Source of the DNA: Symbiodinium natans
Lineage: Eukaryota; Sar; Dinophyceae; Suessiales; Symbiodiniaceae
Direction of reading: 5' to 3'
NCBI GenBank assembly: GCA_905221605.1
Contig: CAJNDS010000061.1
Span: forward strand, 100,001 to 164,000
Length of the DNA stretch: 64,000 bases
Part shown: positions 12,436 through 23,035 of the stretch, piece after piece
Numbering within the stretch: position 1 is the stretch's first letter
Layout: each line of letters opens with the position of its first letter
Program-made: the position numbers and the translations under genes
Notes under the pieces: model-generated
What the model saw: only the letters and a program-made list of their open reading frames with translations
Database searches by the model: none
What the model was told of the DNA's origin: nothing

Positions 12436-13974
12436 GTCATGTTTGCCGAGGTGGTGCACACCATGGTCTTTGTCCGTGACCGTGCTAGTGTGAAGGGCAG
12501 GCAATGGGCTCATCGGGGAAGGGAGAGCGGCTCTTCACGCCTCGTTTGGCGAGGACACTCGGCGTCCTCAAGACAGGAGATCGAGTTCGAGGTTGGCGGC
12601 GTTCAGGCAGCGCAATTCCGAGTTTGGTTTCGTTGCTGTTTGGGGCGACGCTGCTCAGCGCACCAGGCTGGCTGCGGTTGAGCCGCAGCAGCTCGCTGAC
12701 TGTCGCGAAAGAGATTCGGGACTGGGCGAGTACCATGACATGAGCGGACATCAATAAAGAGTCGTCTACGAGTCATGATCAACACCCCCAGACACGGCAT
12801 TCATGCTTGAACGACCGAAGAGCTGCTAAGCCAGCAGTGCCGGAGTCCGCACGGGTTGTCCTGGCAGTGCGCGGCAGCGCAGATTGGTGAGGGTCTTGCC
12901 AAACAAGTCACACTGTCTCTACTTGCCACAATGGATGCAGGATGCGTGCAGGATGCGTGCAGTATGCGTGTAGGATGCGTGCCAAATGCTGGCAGCTGTC
13001 CAACTAAGACCAAATGCTAAGACCTTCTGCTTGCTTGGAACATGGCACGTTTCGATTTTCTGCAAATTGATACAGCACCGCAGCATTGTGCTGTCCATCA
13101 TTTCCAGGACGCGTGGATTCTGATCCACGGTGCTGAAGTTGGGCTGGGAACTGTGACACGGAATGAGTCCAGCATGAGGCGTTTGATGGCATTTGCACAT
13201 TCTATTCACCCGAGATCTGAGGCTTGGCCAGCTTATGCAGGAAGTGGACGAGAAACCTGAGGAAGCAAATTCACGCACGACTGATTCGGAGAGTCTTGTC
13301 AAGTGAGTCGGACCCAGGACTCTAAGCGAGAGGTCTCCAGCAGCAAAGCAGGCCAGGAACATCCAGGGTCGCAAGCCATCTGAACGGGGCTACTTGGGAC
13401 TTCACGTGGGCCCCTGGGCTGGCACCCTCATGCACGTCTTGTTTGTAGGTTCGTGTGAAAAAAGAAAGGTCCCAGCGTAGCATCGCCACCATCCACAGCA
13501 CTGAGCCCAATTCAGTGTAAAGCGACTTGTGTTTTCAGCATCGCCTTTCGACGCATGCGAACTTGCTGTCACTTTGCTTTCTTGGCAACCCAGTCACGCC
13601 GAATGGCCGCCGTGGAGCAGGCACTTAGCGACACCAGGCAGAGCCCACAGCTGTAGAATTGAGTGTGTGCGGAGCTCTGTAGCTGCAGGTCTGTCCTACA
13701 AGGGCCGCTTCAGTTCAGAGTGGTTGGTGACGCTGACCTTCCTGTTCGCCCGAAGCCCCTCTCCGATCAGATGCAGGCGGGGGCTGTCAACTCTCGCCAT
13801 CGACACCTGAAACATGCTGAAATGATGCCACAATCTCAGGTTGCCACCTTGAAGCCTGGGGCCATGGTGCTGGGGTATCCCGCTGGCGACTGGATGAAGA
13901 TCGAGACGGTGCCTAGAATCGATTCACGCTTTGCGAACTGGGCCCTGCCCTTGCCCTTGCCAGAGTTTAACTAA
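12436..13974 (+). CDS. modular SH3b-like gene, block D
   Basis: Short exons restore one SH3b-like domain. VVHTMVFVRDRASVKGR ends at 12500; a GC-AG intron leads to exon 12554-12591 (TLGVLKTGDRVRG), and a GT-AG intron to an exon from 12667 (GWLRLSRSSSLTVAKEIRDW). The exon near 13108 gives DAWILIHGAEVGLGTVTRN, matching VLVDGSEWGLGTLLQ in block C. A second SH3b-like domain is seen at about 13690-13960 (LQFRVVGDADLPVRPKP, ATLKPGAMVLGYPAGDW, ANWALPLP). No FN3 half was found after it. The block follows C directly and is probably part of the same protein. Confidence 0.55.
12930..12985 (+). repeat. 11-bp tandem repeat
   Basis: GGATGCGTGCA-type units occur four to five times with small changes, in an intron of block D. 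Confidence 0.75.
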
Positions 13975-13999
13975 GGTGTCCACTACAAGCCAATGGGTC

Positions 14000-14110
14000 C
14001 GCCCGCTTGATGTGTGCGAGCATGCAATAGCGTGGGCAGCGTGGGTAGTGCGGGCAGAGCGGGTAAGGGTAGGATGCGAAGCGTGGGTAGCTAGCGTGTG
14101 TAGCGTGAGG
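14000..14110 (+). repeat. degenerate GCGTGGGTA tandem repeat
   Basis: Variants of AGCGTGGGTAG and GTGCGGGCAG repeat irregularly; no exon is visible. Confidence 0.6.
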
Positions 14111-14544
14111 CGTTGTATTGAGCTTTGACTCTTGGGCTCACACCAGCTTGTGCACCGTAGCCCGTTTCGGGTACTGGCGCTCTGGGGAAGGGTGCTGCCC
14201 TTAGCGCGTGGCACTTGTCACCTCCTGCATATCGTTGCAGCATGCGTGCTTGGCATTCTTCTAGCGACGAGGCGCAGCTTTCGGCTTTCGCATTGGGGGA
14301 CGGATGGGCGATGAGGAGCCGGGTACGAGAATCGAAGGCAAGATGTCATATGTTGCACAATTCAGCCCCTTGTTTATGTTCCTGACTCTGTTGGATCAGA
14401 CCTTGCAGTTTGCAGGTCCAGTCAGGCAGGCGAGGCTCAGCGACGCCTCGAACACATCACACCTATCGCTGGACACATCAAACCGTTTCCAGGACCCTGA
14501 CATGTCAAACGCCACACCGGGACACCGGGTTGCTGTGCTCCGAG

Positions 14545-14823
14545 TCCACTTGAGTTCGTCCTGAAGGAGCTCCTGCAAGAGCTCCTCAATGAGCACTGCC
14601 TCAAGATCAAGGAGCTGCAAGAGGCAGCCTTCGATGGTCGTTGCGGAAGCCTTTTCCTGTTATGCTGCAACCGTCCTCGAAGTTTCCATGCATGAGTCCA
14701 ATGCAAGTTCAGTACTTGCTGGAAGCGTTGCGAGGCGAATGAGCAGATGCAGCAGGAGTTGTGTGAGCTTCATGTGTCAGAGCCTGTGGGAGTGGAGTTG
14801 CTGGAGCTGCAGAGAATGAGTCA
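14545..14823 (+). CDS. coding-looking helical exons, family unknown
   Basis: The + frame from about 14549 reads SPLEFVLKELLQELLNEHCL then KIKELQEAAFDGRCGS, a strongly amphipathic helix. A second frame from about 14727 reads KRCEANEQMQQELCELHVSE then VELLELQRMSQ and a stop. Both look like coiled-coil segments and could be the 3' exons of the modular gene or a separate gene. No family is recognised. Confidence 0.35.
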
Positions 14824-14829
14824 GTGACA

Positions 14830-15770
14830 GACGTGGTTCTTGGAAGTGGATGTCTCAGGCGTGACAGCGAGGACACCGGCGAGCCAAGAGTACCAAAGGC
14901 GCCTGATCTTGATCTCTCCTCTTTGCTTCTTTTTTGTTGCCTCCTTGGATGGCTTGATTCTGTGGCGAAAGGCGTTGCTTCCACGCTCTTTGCGAGGAGT
15001 TTTGGTCTGGCGAGACGACTGCACCGCCTCCATCAGGAGAGCCCCCCCCCCCCCCCCCCACAACTTGGAAATGCCCCCAGCGTACTTAACATGGTCGCTG
15101 CAAGGCTGTGTTTGCGCATCAGCATATCAATCTAGGATTGAACCTGAAGCCTGGATCTTTTCGCTTAGACTAGAATCCTTTCGCTTAGCTTAGAAGCACG
15201 TGGTATCTTAGGAGAGAAAAAATATCCGAAGCTTCGGTATGTTGGTCGCTTTCAACTATGACAACTCTTTCATGCACGTAAGGCAATGAATGTTTTTGGA
15301 GTATTTCTTCGATACAGCTGTCACTTGATAAGCCTTCGTTGCATCTTCAAGCTTTCTCGTCAAATCCTAGCCATAGATGAAGAATGCTCTGCTCTTCTGA
15401 ACTGACGTGCACGTCGGCACATTGCCTGCAGGTGCAGGAGGTAATTCACCAGACTCGCACAGATCCAAGAACCAGAGAAAGGCCCGCAGTTGTTGAGACT
15501 TCCTTTCGATTCAATGCAATTCTGGCACTGCGAGGTACCAGCGCAAATGTCTGTCCATGACAGCCTGGACATGTCAGACGCTCCTTCCGCTGCATCTCAT
15601 TTCAGGCAGAGAATGCTTGTCCGAGTGCAATCTTTGGGGCAATCCCTATAGACATTGCACTGTGGTGGGGGAACCCGTGTTTGTTTGTTGTAGTGTCCTT
15701 TTTTCAAGCAAACCCGCCTTCCGCGACAGCAAATAACAAACGTGATGCCTACCAGGATGGCGAGAGAGAG
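14830..15770. other. no recognised gene
   Basis: Open frames on both strands near 14820-15190 share a C-homopolymer at 15046-15059 and have no domain signature. Nothing convincing is seen from 15200 to 15770. Confidence 0.4.
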
Positions 15771-15884
15771 ACACACGCACTCACACACTCACACTCGCAC
15801 ACTCTCACACTTCTCAGACTCTCGCACTCTCATACCCTCATACCCTCACACTCCCACACTCTCACACGCTCACCCTCTCTCTCC

Positions 15885-15917
<33 letters not shown>

Positions 15918-15937
15918 GCACACACGCACACACACAC
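15771..15937 (+). repeat. CA/CT-rich microsatellite
   Basis: Irregular CACACT, CTCACA and CACACGC runs. It lies directly next to the first copy of the 335-bp direct repeat. Confidence 0.9.
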
Positions 15938-16266
15938 GTTGACTTGTCTGGAACTGATGAGACGGACGCTCGACTGGACAACATCAAGCATCACAGAACC
16001 CTCAAAAGCATCAAGTGCTCTCCAACAGATGGTTCATTCGGAATTGCACAGCGAGGATGTTCAATAGATTCAACAATGCAAAGCATACACGATGGATGAT
16101 GTCACAAATCTGTATTGAGCAGGTACACCGGAGCGGCCAACTCCGACTTCCCACATCACTGGTAGCTTCGTTGGACGCAGTCCCAGTGATGTGCTGCGTC
16201 CCCCCGCATGAAATTGAGAAAGGGCGTGACCCCAATCCTGCATGTACAGCAGGTTGCACACACACA
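15932..16266 (+). repeat. 335-bp direct repeat, copy 1
   Basis: The sequence from GTTGACTTGTCTGGAACTGA to the CA run after GTACAGCAGGTTG is repeated 946 bp downstream (16878-17212) with no difference that I could see. Both copies carry the same 84-residue open frame, which has no recognised domain. Confidence 0.9.
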
Positions 16267-16449
16267 TATGCCCCGTGGGGCGACACACCAAAGCAGGCGC
16301 TGAGCCGGCTGCAAGAAAGACATGAATTACTCGGGAGCTGCCCGGCCATCATGGGCATCACGTATGGCAGCATCATGCCCCCGAAGGGCGGACGAGACAA
16401 AGACAGGTCAAACATCTTGAGACTGAGAACGCGCGAGGTAGATCATCAC

Positions 16450-16620
16450 CACAACAGGAGTGAGTTCAGCAACACTTTACCAACATTAGCAGAGAGACAT
16501 GTTAACTCATGCACATGAACAACAACGGCAAGAGGTGCAGAGGAAGTTCACCAACAACAACAGGAGGGAGGACAACACCACTTTACCAACATTAGCGGGG
16601 AGGACATGTGTCTGTGCCTG
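16450..16620 (+). repeat. imperfect ~104-bp tandem pair
   Basis: ACAACAGGAG followed by CACTTTACCAACATTAGC and then AGAGACATGT/GGAGGACATGT occurs twice, about 104 bp apart. The motif GACGGGACAACACG also occurs at 16654 and 16855. The spacer between the two 335-bp copies is therefore itself built of small repeats. Confidence 0.6.
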
Positions 16621-16877
16621 ATGCAGCCTCAGTCAAACTACCTGTTCACAGCTGACGGGACAACACGAAGATCACAAAAGCAGTGCCGTCCGGTTACCCC
16701 TGCGTCTGCAATTTGGATGATCCCGATGACATGTCTGTGCTCGCACTCGCTCATGTCACAAAGCCTACTGCAGATGATCCCGATGAATGAATATCTCAGT
16801 CAGCAGAGCTCAGTCAATCCCGGATGCCCGGGTCTTCTGGGATCTGGCCCCGTGACGGGACAACACGCCAGAACCAT

Positions 16878-17201
16878 ACACACGTTGACTTGTCTGGAAC
16901 TGATGAGACGGACGCTCGACTGGACAACATCAAGCATCACAGAACCCTCAAAAGCATCAAGTGCTCTCCAACAGATGGTTCATTCGGAATTGCACAGCGA
17001 GGATGTTCAATAGATTCAACAATGCAAAGCATACACGATGGATGATGTCACAAATCTGTATTGAGCAGGTACACCGGAGCGGCCAACTCCGACTTCCCAC
17101 ATCACTGGTAGCTTCGTTGGACGCAGTCCCAGTGATGTGCTGCGTCCCCCCGCATGAAATTGAGAAAGGGCGTGACCCCAATCCTGCATGTACAGCAGGT
17201 T

Positions 17202-17212
<11 letters not shown>
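16878..17212 (+). repeat. 335-bp direct repeat, copy 2
   Basis: Second copy of the repeat starting at 15932. It runs into a long CA microsatellite, so both copies touch a CA tract at one end (left for copy 1, right for copy 2). Confidence 0.9.
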
Positions 17213-17259
<47 letters not shown>

Positions 17260-17294
17260 CCACGCGCACGCGCACGCACACGCACACGCACACG
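17203..17294 (+). repeat. (CA)n microsatellite
   Basis: A pure CA run followed by CGCACACGCCCACGCGCACG variants. Confidence 0.95.
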
Positions 17295-17454
17295 GACTGG
17301 TGAACAATTATTTGACTTGTTTCAGAATACCGCTATCGGTTATCGACGGTGTTCTCGCATGAACGACGTCTCCATACGCAAAAACGCAAGGGAGGGCTTC
17401 TAGGGTTTCCAGGTCACGGCCCGTCTGCCACAGCAGGAGCCATAAAAGCGCCTG

Positions 17455-17625
17455 TCCCCGCTGCTGCAAAAAAGTTTTGCCCCCGCCACGACAGCAAACA
17501 AACAGGCGTCCCGCAACGACAGAAAGAAAAACAAGCAACCCCTGTCACGACCGAAAGAGCAAACGACCCCTCGCCACGACAGCAAAGCAAGGACAGCGTG
17601 CCACCAGCCACGACACAAAATGTGC
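17455..17625 (+). repeat. CCACGACAGCAAA-like minisatellite
   Basis: Imperfect copies of GCCACGACAGCAAA(CAAAC), CAACGACAGAAAG, CACGACCGAAAGAG and CCACGACAGCAAAG recur about every 24-35 bases. Confidence 0.5.
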
Positions 17626-17639
17626 CCGCGGGGCTCTGA

Positions 17640-19400
17640 TGTTCAAAGTGCTGGACACTGATCGGACGCTCGAGGCGCTCGAAGCGCTCGAAGCCTAGGC
17701 CCAGGCACGCACCACGCGCTCCGAAGAGCCGCAAATAACATGGCGCTTCTGCATGGCGGGGCAGGCCCCGGCAATCCCTTTGGGCTCTTGGCTGGGTTGC
17801 CCCCCCGTCCGTTCTCCAAAGGGATCTGCACTGTTGGGGGGCAGTGTTTAGCAAAGCCTCGGGGACACGTGGCGCGCCCATATTGTGCTCTCGTAAAAGA
17901 CTGCGCGGAACGACGGCTTTCGGACTCTTGGAGAGTGCTCTTGGAGTGCTCTTTTGTAGTGCTCCAAGGGGCATGTTGTAGGAAGCCCGGAGCGCTTCTG
18001 GCCTGGCTGCTACGCATGAATAACTTGCCGGTTGTTGTCATCAGGTGGAAGGAAGAAGACCTGATAGAGTTGCTGGTAACAGTACATACATGCACAAATA
18101 CTTTTTCACACAGTGCTGTCTCTTCCTTGAGTTTGGCAATTTTAAAGTTGCAACTTAGTCCAGGCTTGGGGGAGGGACCGGGGTGCCCGCAGGTCGAGCA
18201 GAGATCCCGCAATGTTTCGCCGAGGGAAAACGGAAACGTTTCTGCAGGCCGGGTAGTGGCTGGCAATGGCAATGGCAGCCTCTGCTTCGCTACTTCTCAT
18301 GCTTTTCCGTGGGAAGATCTGTGAGCTGTAAGTGAAGCACAGGCCTGGGAAAGTGGGGAGAGCAGCCATGAAGGCTTCCACCTGAAGGCTGTTCTGCGAA
18401 TGCAGTCCAGCACACAGCGTCAGTTCGAACGGTGCTGATTTCAGGGAGTGTGGACAGACTATCTGGATACCCACAACGATGTCGGCAGCCGTCTCAGCCA
18501 AGGGTTGTCAGTGACGTGAGGTGCCTGCTCGTCCGGGGAGTCTCGACAGACTGTTTATGTTAAAGGTGTGGTGGATCGTTGTGATCTTGATCTTGCTCAG
18601 GAAGCGGTTTCCAGCACTACTTCGCTGCCATGAAGGGAGCCAGGACAGGGCAGACAGAGTGGACAGAGATATGATTACGGCACACACGGACACACATGTT
18701 TTCACACTTTTGAGCAACTTTGTGTTTTCAGAGTTCACAGGATGGACAGAGACAGCGAGCAGCAGAAAACGCCGAAAAGCCCATTGAGACTGGTACGAGG
18801 ATCACGGCGTGCTTCCGGCAAGTTGAAAGAAGCTGCTGTCTCCCCTGGTGTTGTCTTATTCTCCTGGCGATGCCACCAACTGTCCAGGTGAGCTGATAAA
18901 TCTCGCGCAAGTGGCAACAAGCGAGGCACGCTTTTTGGATATTCCAGCCCCGTCAGCTGTGCCTTCTGCTGTGGCTCGGAGAAGCCAAGTTCTGGGGTGG
19001 GCTAGATCCTCCTGAAAGTCGTCCTGCCGTGTTTTCACCCGCAACCAGGAGCGATGGAGACATGCCGTTTCCATCGCTGCCAAGACATGCCGACCAGGCT
19101 GGGTTCAATCCACGCTGCAACAATAAAGGCCACCAGCAAGTGCGCAGTCCACAATATGGACTGCTTTTCCCAGGCATTATCTCTCCCAGCGGAACGTACC
19201 GGATGTGCTGGGACCTTGTAGGAAAGTGATTGTCACGCAAGGTGTCTTCGTGCTTGTTGTCTATCTCAATCTTGTCTACCGGAAGTGTGGTACCGCCTCT
19301 GTCAGAACTTGAGTGCAATGCATTGCTGGGCTGCAGCACCCCTTGTTGCAGCGCGTCGCAATCTTGCCTTGACAGCTTGAACATGGCACCAACCTTGCAG
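17640..19400. other. no firm exon; 5' region of the channel gene
   Basis: Open frames on both strands lack domain signatures. The upstream exons of the cation-channel gene (its cytoplasmic N-terminus) are expected here but were not resolved. A hydrophobic + stretch at 18550-18600 (KVWWIVVILILLRKRF) is not in a position or pattern that fits the channel. Confidence 0.3.
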
Positions 19401-21939
19401 GACTTCTGCTCATCTTGTATGACACAGTCACCATCCCCTTGCAAGTCTTCGAGATCAGCAGAGGCTGAGCGACGCCCGTCCATGACCGTCACGCGTTGCA
19501 AGTTCTTGTCCAAAGCTGCTGTCAGATCAGTGGGCAGTGACCATGGACTGGATCACGCTCTTCTTCTGGCGCCTCAACTTGCAACATCTTTCATCAAAGT
19601 CCGGTACAGCTGTCGTGTTGGCTGCCCGAGGACGCTCGACATGTTCCAATCCTTCTTCACAGGCTACTTCAGTGAAGGGGTGAAGGTCATGGAGCCAAGG
19701 CTCGGGGAGTACTATCTCAATCTCTTTGCAATCGCCCTGCATTCTGCCGCTGTCCTGGACCCCTGTGACAGGAGGATTGTCAGGCTGGAGATGGCGGGAG
19801 TAGACATGCCCCTGACAGTGAGTTTCGAGCAAATCTCAAGTCAGGCACTACGTCAGAAGCTGGTTCATTCTTGACGTGGTCGTCGTCGGGTGGGCCTGCA
19901 CGATTTTGACGATCTACATTGGCAGGTCTTTCAACTGTGTCTGTGTGCCAGTCCGGAATGGTTTACATCAATGTCGCCTGATGCCGTCAGCTCCCTGGGA
20001 ATTTTTTTTTGCCCGGTTTCGGTGCCTCTGTGTGCAGAATGGGATGCCTGTTCTTGCCAGTTCGGCCTGGATGGAGTTGGCATTGGCCGAATCTTGCGGC
20101 TTGGCCGAGCCATGCGCCGCCGCCTAAGAGTGTGCCGCACGGTCAGGCCATTCTGCGCTTTCCAAGCGAGCTGCGAGATTCTGAACGCCTGCGCCGGCGC
20201 CGCCTCGGCAGCCGGGCTGGGCCAACGCGGGTTGTAGTGTGCGCGTCGCAAACGAAGGAAAGCCAAGTCATATGTCACGCGGTGTAGCACCACGCACGTC
20301 ATGAGTTCAGGAGGAGGACTTGGAGGGGTTGAAGGGGCCACAAAGGTCCCAGGGTGTTTCGGGGGTCCCAGGGAAGGCTTGGGGGGTTCGATAGAACATC
20401 GGGCGCCGTAAGCCTTCTCGGCCGGAAGCCGAGGCAAGAATGTGCTGCAATGTTTTACAGTCTCGTGTGTAAGGAGTGCTCCGCTTGCTTCGCCTCTTTA
20501 AGCTGCGGCGAATAGTGGATGCCATGCTGGAATTGGTGGAGAGTGAGTGCCCCGCGGCCCAAGCACTACCGTGGAGCTCTGTAGAGCATGTGGCTAGCGT
20601 CGCAGGTATGCCTTCACCATCATCAATCTGCTGAAGCTGCTGTTTGCTGTTCTGGTTGTGACCTCAGAAAGCCCTCGTTAAAAGTTGGATGCTCTGAAGA
20701 ACCTCATCTGAGGTCCTGAATCACGTCATCGCGTGCGTGTGGTGCGCCCTTTCCACAGAGTTTGTCAGCTAGGTCATCAAGGCCTATAGTCTATCTTGAG
20801 TCTGTGCTGCTGTGAGTCCTTCATGCGAGTTCTAGCAACATCTCAATACCGTATCCCGTTACGATTCTGATAGTAGCGGGTACAGTACGGAAGGGTGTGA
20901 AAAGCTCAACAAACTGCTGGAAGACTCGACCTTCAATCTGTTATCGCTCCAACCCCACGGCTGCAGTGTGCGTAAGACATGTTCCTGCCAGGTATCTTGT
21001 GGGAAAGACAGCTGCTAACATGGGACTCTACACCTGGTTCGACATGAGTTGGCTGCCAAGAGACAACGCTTTCGATGTCCTTTCCGATTGCCCAGCAGCA
21101 CAGGCGGACACTACCCAGAGGACGCTGTGTACATGTACTTCACTTCGCTGCATTGGCGCTGGCCTCGGGAGTGCTCCAATCTCACTCTGCGAGCCTCCAA
21201 TTCGCGATGATCCCTGCTGGTGCATCGCTGTCTCGTCGTGTTGTGGTCGGCAGCTGTTGCGGAGTGTTCCCACGTGTTCCCACCATCGCCTCAACCGTAT
21301 CGGGAGATGTCCAGGCCATGAAATCCGCCACGGGTGTGCAAACACATGTGTCGACAGCTTGATGTGACGCCGACCTGTAGGAGCGTGTCGGAACGCCGTG
21401 AAAGACCTGATCGTCGCTAATGGTGATGAGGGGATTATGGGGGGGGGGGGTGGGCAAGTCGTGGAGGTTAAAGCATGGCGAAACAAGTCGAAACCTATAT
21501 CGCAGGAAGGACGAGCACAATGAATGCCAGGATGATCACTGAGAGGTGGCAATGCTCTCTTCAGCAGCTGTAGCCAGACGCTGGCTCTAACGGTTGCCTT
21601 GCTAAGAAGCCATGTGCTACCTTCTTCCCTTCTTCCCACTCCGCAGCAGATCTTCAGCCACCAGCCATCCCAGCTTTCCCTCCCTGGCCATCACTTCTAA
21701 AGATCTGCAAATACTCGAGAGCTCGAGATTCAAGTGGATATGCAAGATGCAAGGAGCCTGACGCAATTCACACCAGCCTCGTCGGCAGCCAAGTCTCTGC
21801 CGTGCGGTGATGCTTCGATGTTCCGCTGTCGAGATTTTTAGGGACTCTAGGGACCTGGTGCTCAGGATGAATGTTTCAGCAGCCAACACGATGGAGCGCA
21901 TCATGTCGATTTGCGTTCTCTTCTTTGCCATGGCGGGGA

Positions 21940-21972
<33 letters not shown>

Positions 21973-22021
21973 TGTGTGTCTGTCTGTGTGTGTCTGTGTG
22001 TCTGTGTGTCTGTGTGTCTGT

Positions 22022-22053
<32 letters not shown>

Positions 22054-22136
22054 CTGTGTGTCTGTGTGTCTGTGCGTGTCTGTGTGTCTGTGTGTGTGTG
22101 TGTGTGTCTGTGTGTCTGTGTGTCTCTGTCTCTCTC

Positions 22137-22173
<37 letters not shown>

Positions 22174-22827
22174 TGGTGTTTGTGTGTGTGTGGGTGTGTG
22201 TGTGTGTGTGTGTGTGGTGTTTGTGTGTGTTTGTGTGTGTGTGTTGTGTGTGTGTGTGTGTTGTGTGTGTGTGTGTGTGGGTGTGTGTGGTGTGGTGTGT
22301 GTGGTGTCTGTGTGTGTCTCTTGTGTGTGTGTGGTGTGGTCTCTGTTGTGTGGTGTGTGTGTGGTGTGGTGTGTGTGTGTGTGTTGTGTGTGTGTGTGTG
22401 TGTGTGGTGTGTGTGTGTGTGTGTGGTGTGTGTGTGTTCGCGCGCGGGGCGCCGTGCGGGCGCGCGCGTGCGCGCGCGGGCGCGCGCGGTGCGCCCGCGT
22501 GCGCGCCTTGCGCGCTGCGTGCGCGCGTGGCGCGCGTGCGCGCGCCTGCGCGTGCGCGCGTGCGCGCGCGCGCAGCAGCGCGTGCGCGTGCGCGCGCGTG
22601 CGCGTGTTCGCGCTTGCGCGCGTGCGCGTGGCGCGTGTGCGTGTGCGTGTGTGTGGTGTGTGTGTGTGTGTCTGTGTGTCTGTGTGTGTGTCTGTGTGTC
22701 TGTGTGTCTCTGTGTGTCTGTGTGTCTGTGTGTCTGTGTGTCTGTGTGTCTGTGTGTCTGTGTGTGTGTGTGTGTGTCTGTGTGTGTCTGTGTGTGTGTG
22801 TGTGTGTGTCTGTGTGTCTGTGTGTGT

Positions 22828-22870
<43 letters not shown>

Positions 22871-22936
22871 TGTGTGTGTCTGTGTGTGTCTGTGTGTGTC
22901 TGTGTGTGTCTGTGTGTGTCTGTGTGTGTGGTGTGT

Positions 22937-23035
<99 letters not shown>

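Noticed and set aside
18953-19513. A 186-residue - strand frame that reads protein-like
   Set aside because: It overlaps the S1 and S1-S2 exons of the + strand channel, whose exon order and splice sites are consistent; judged a shadow.
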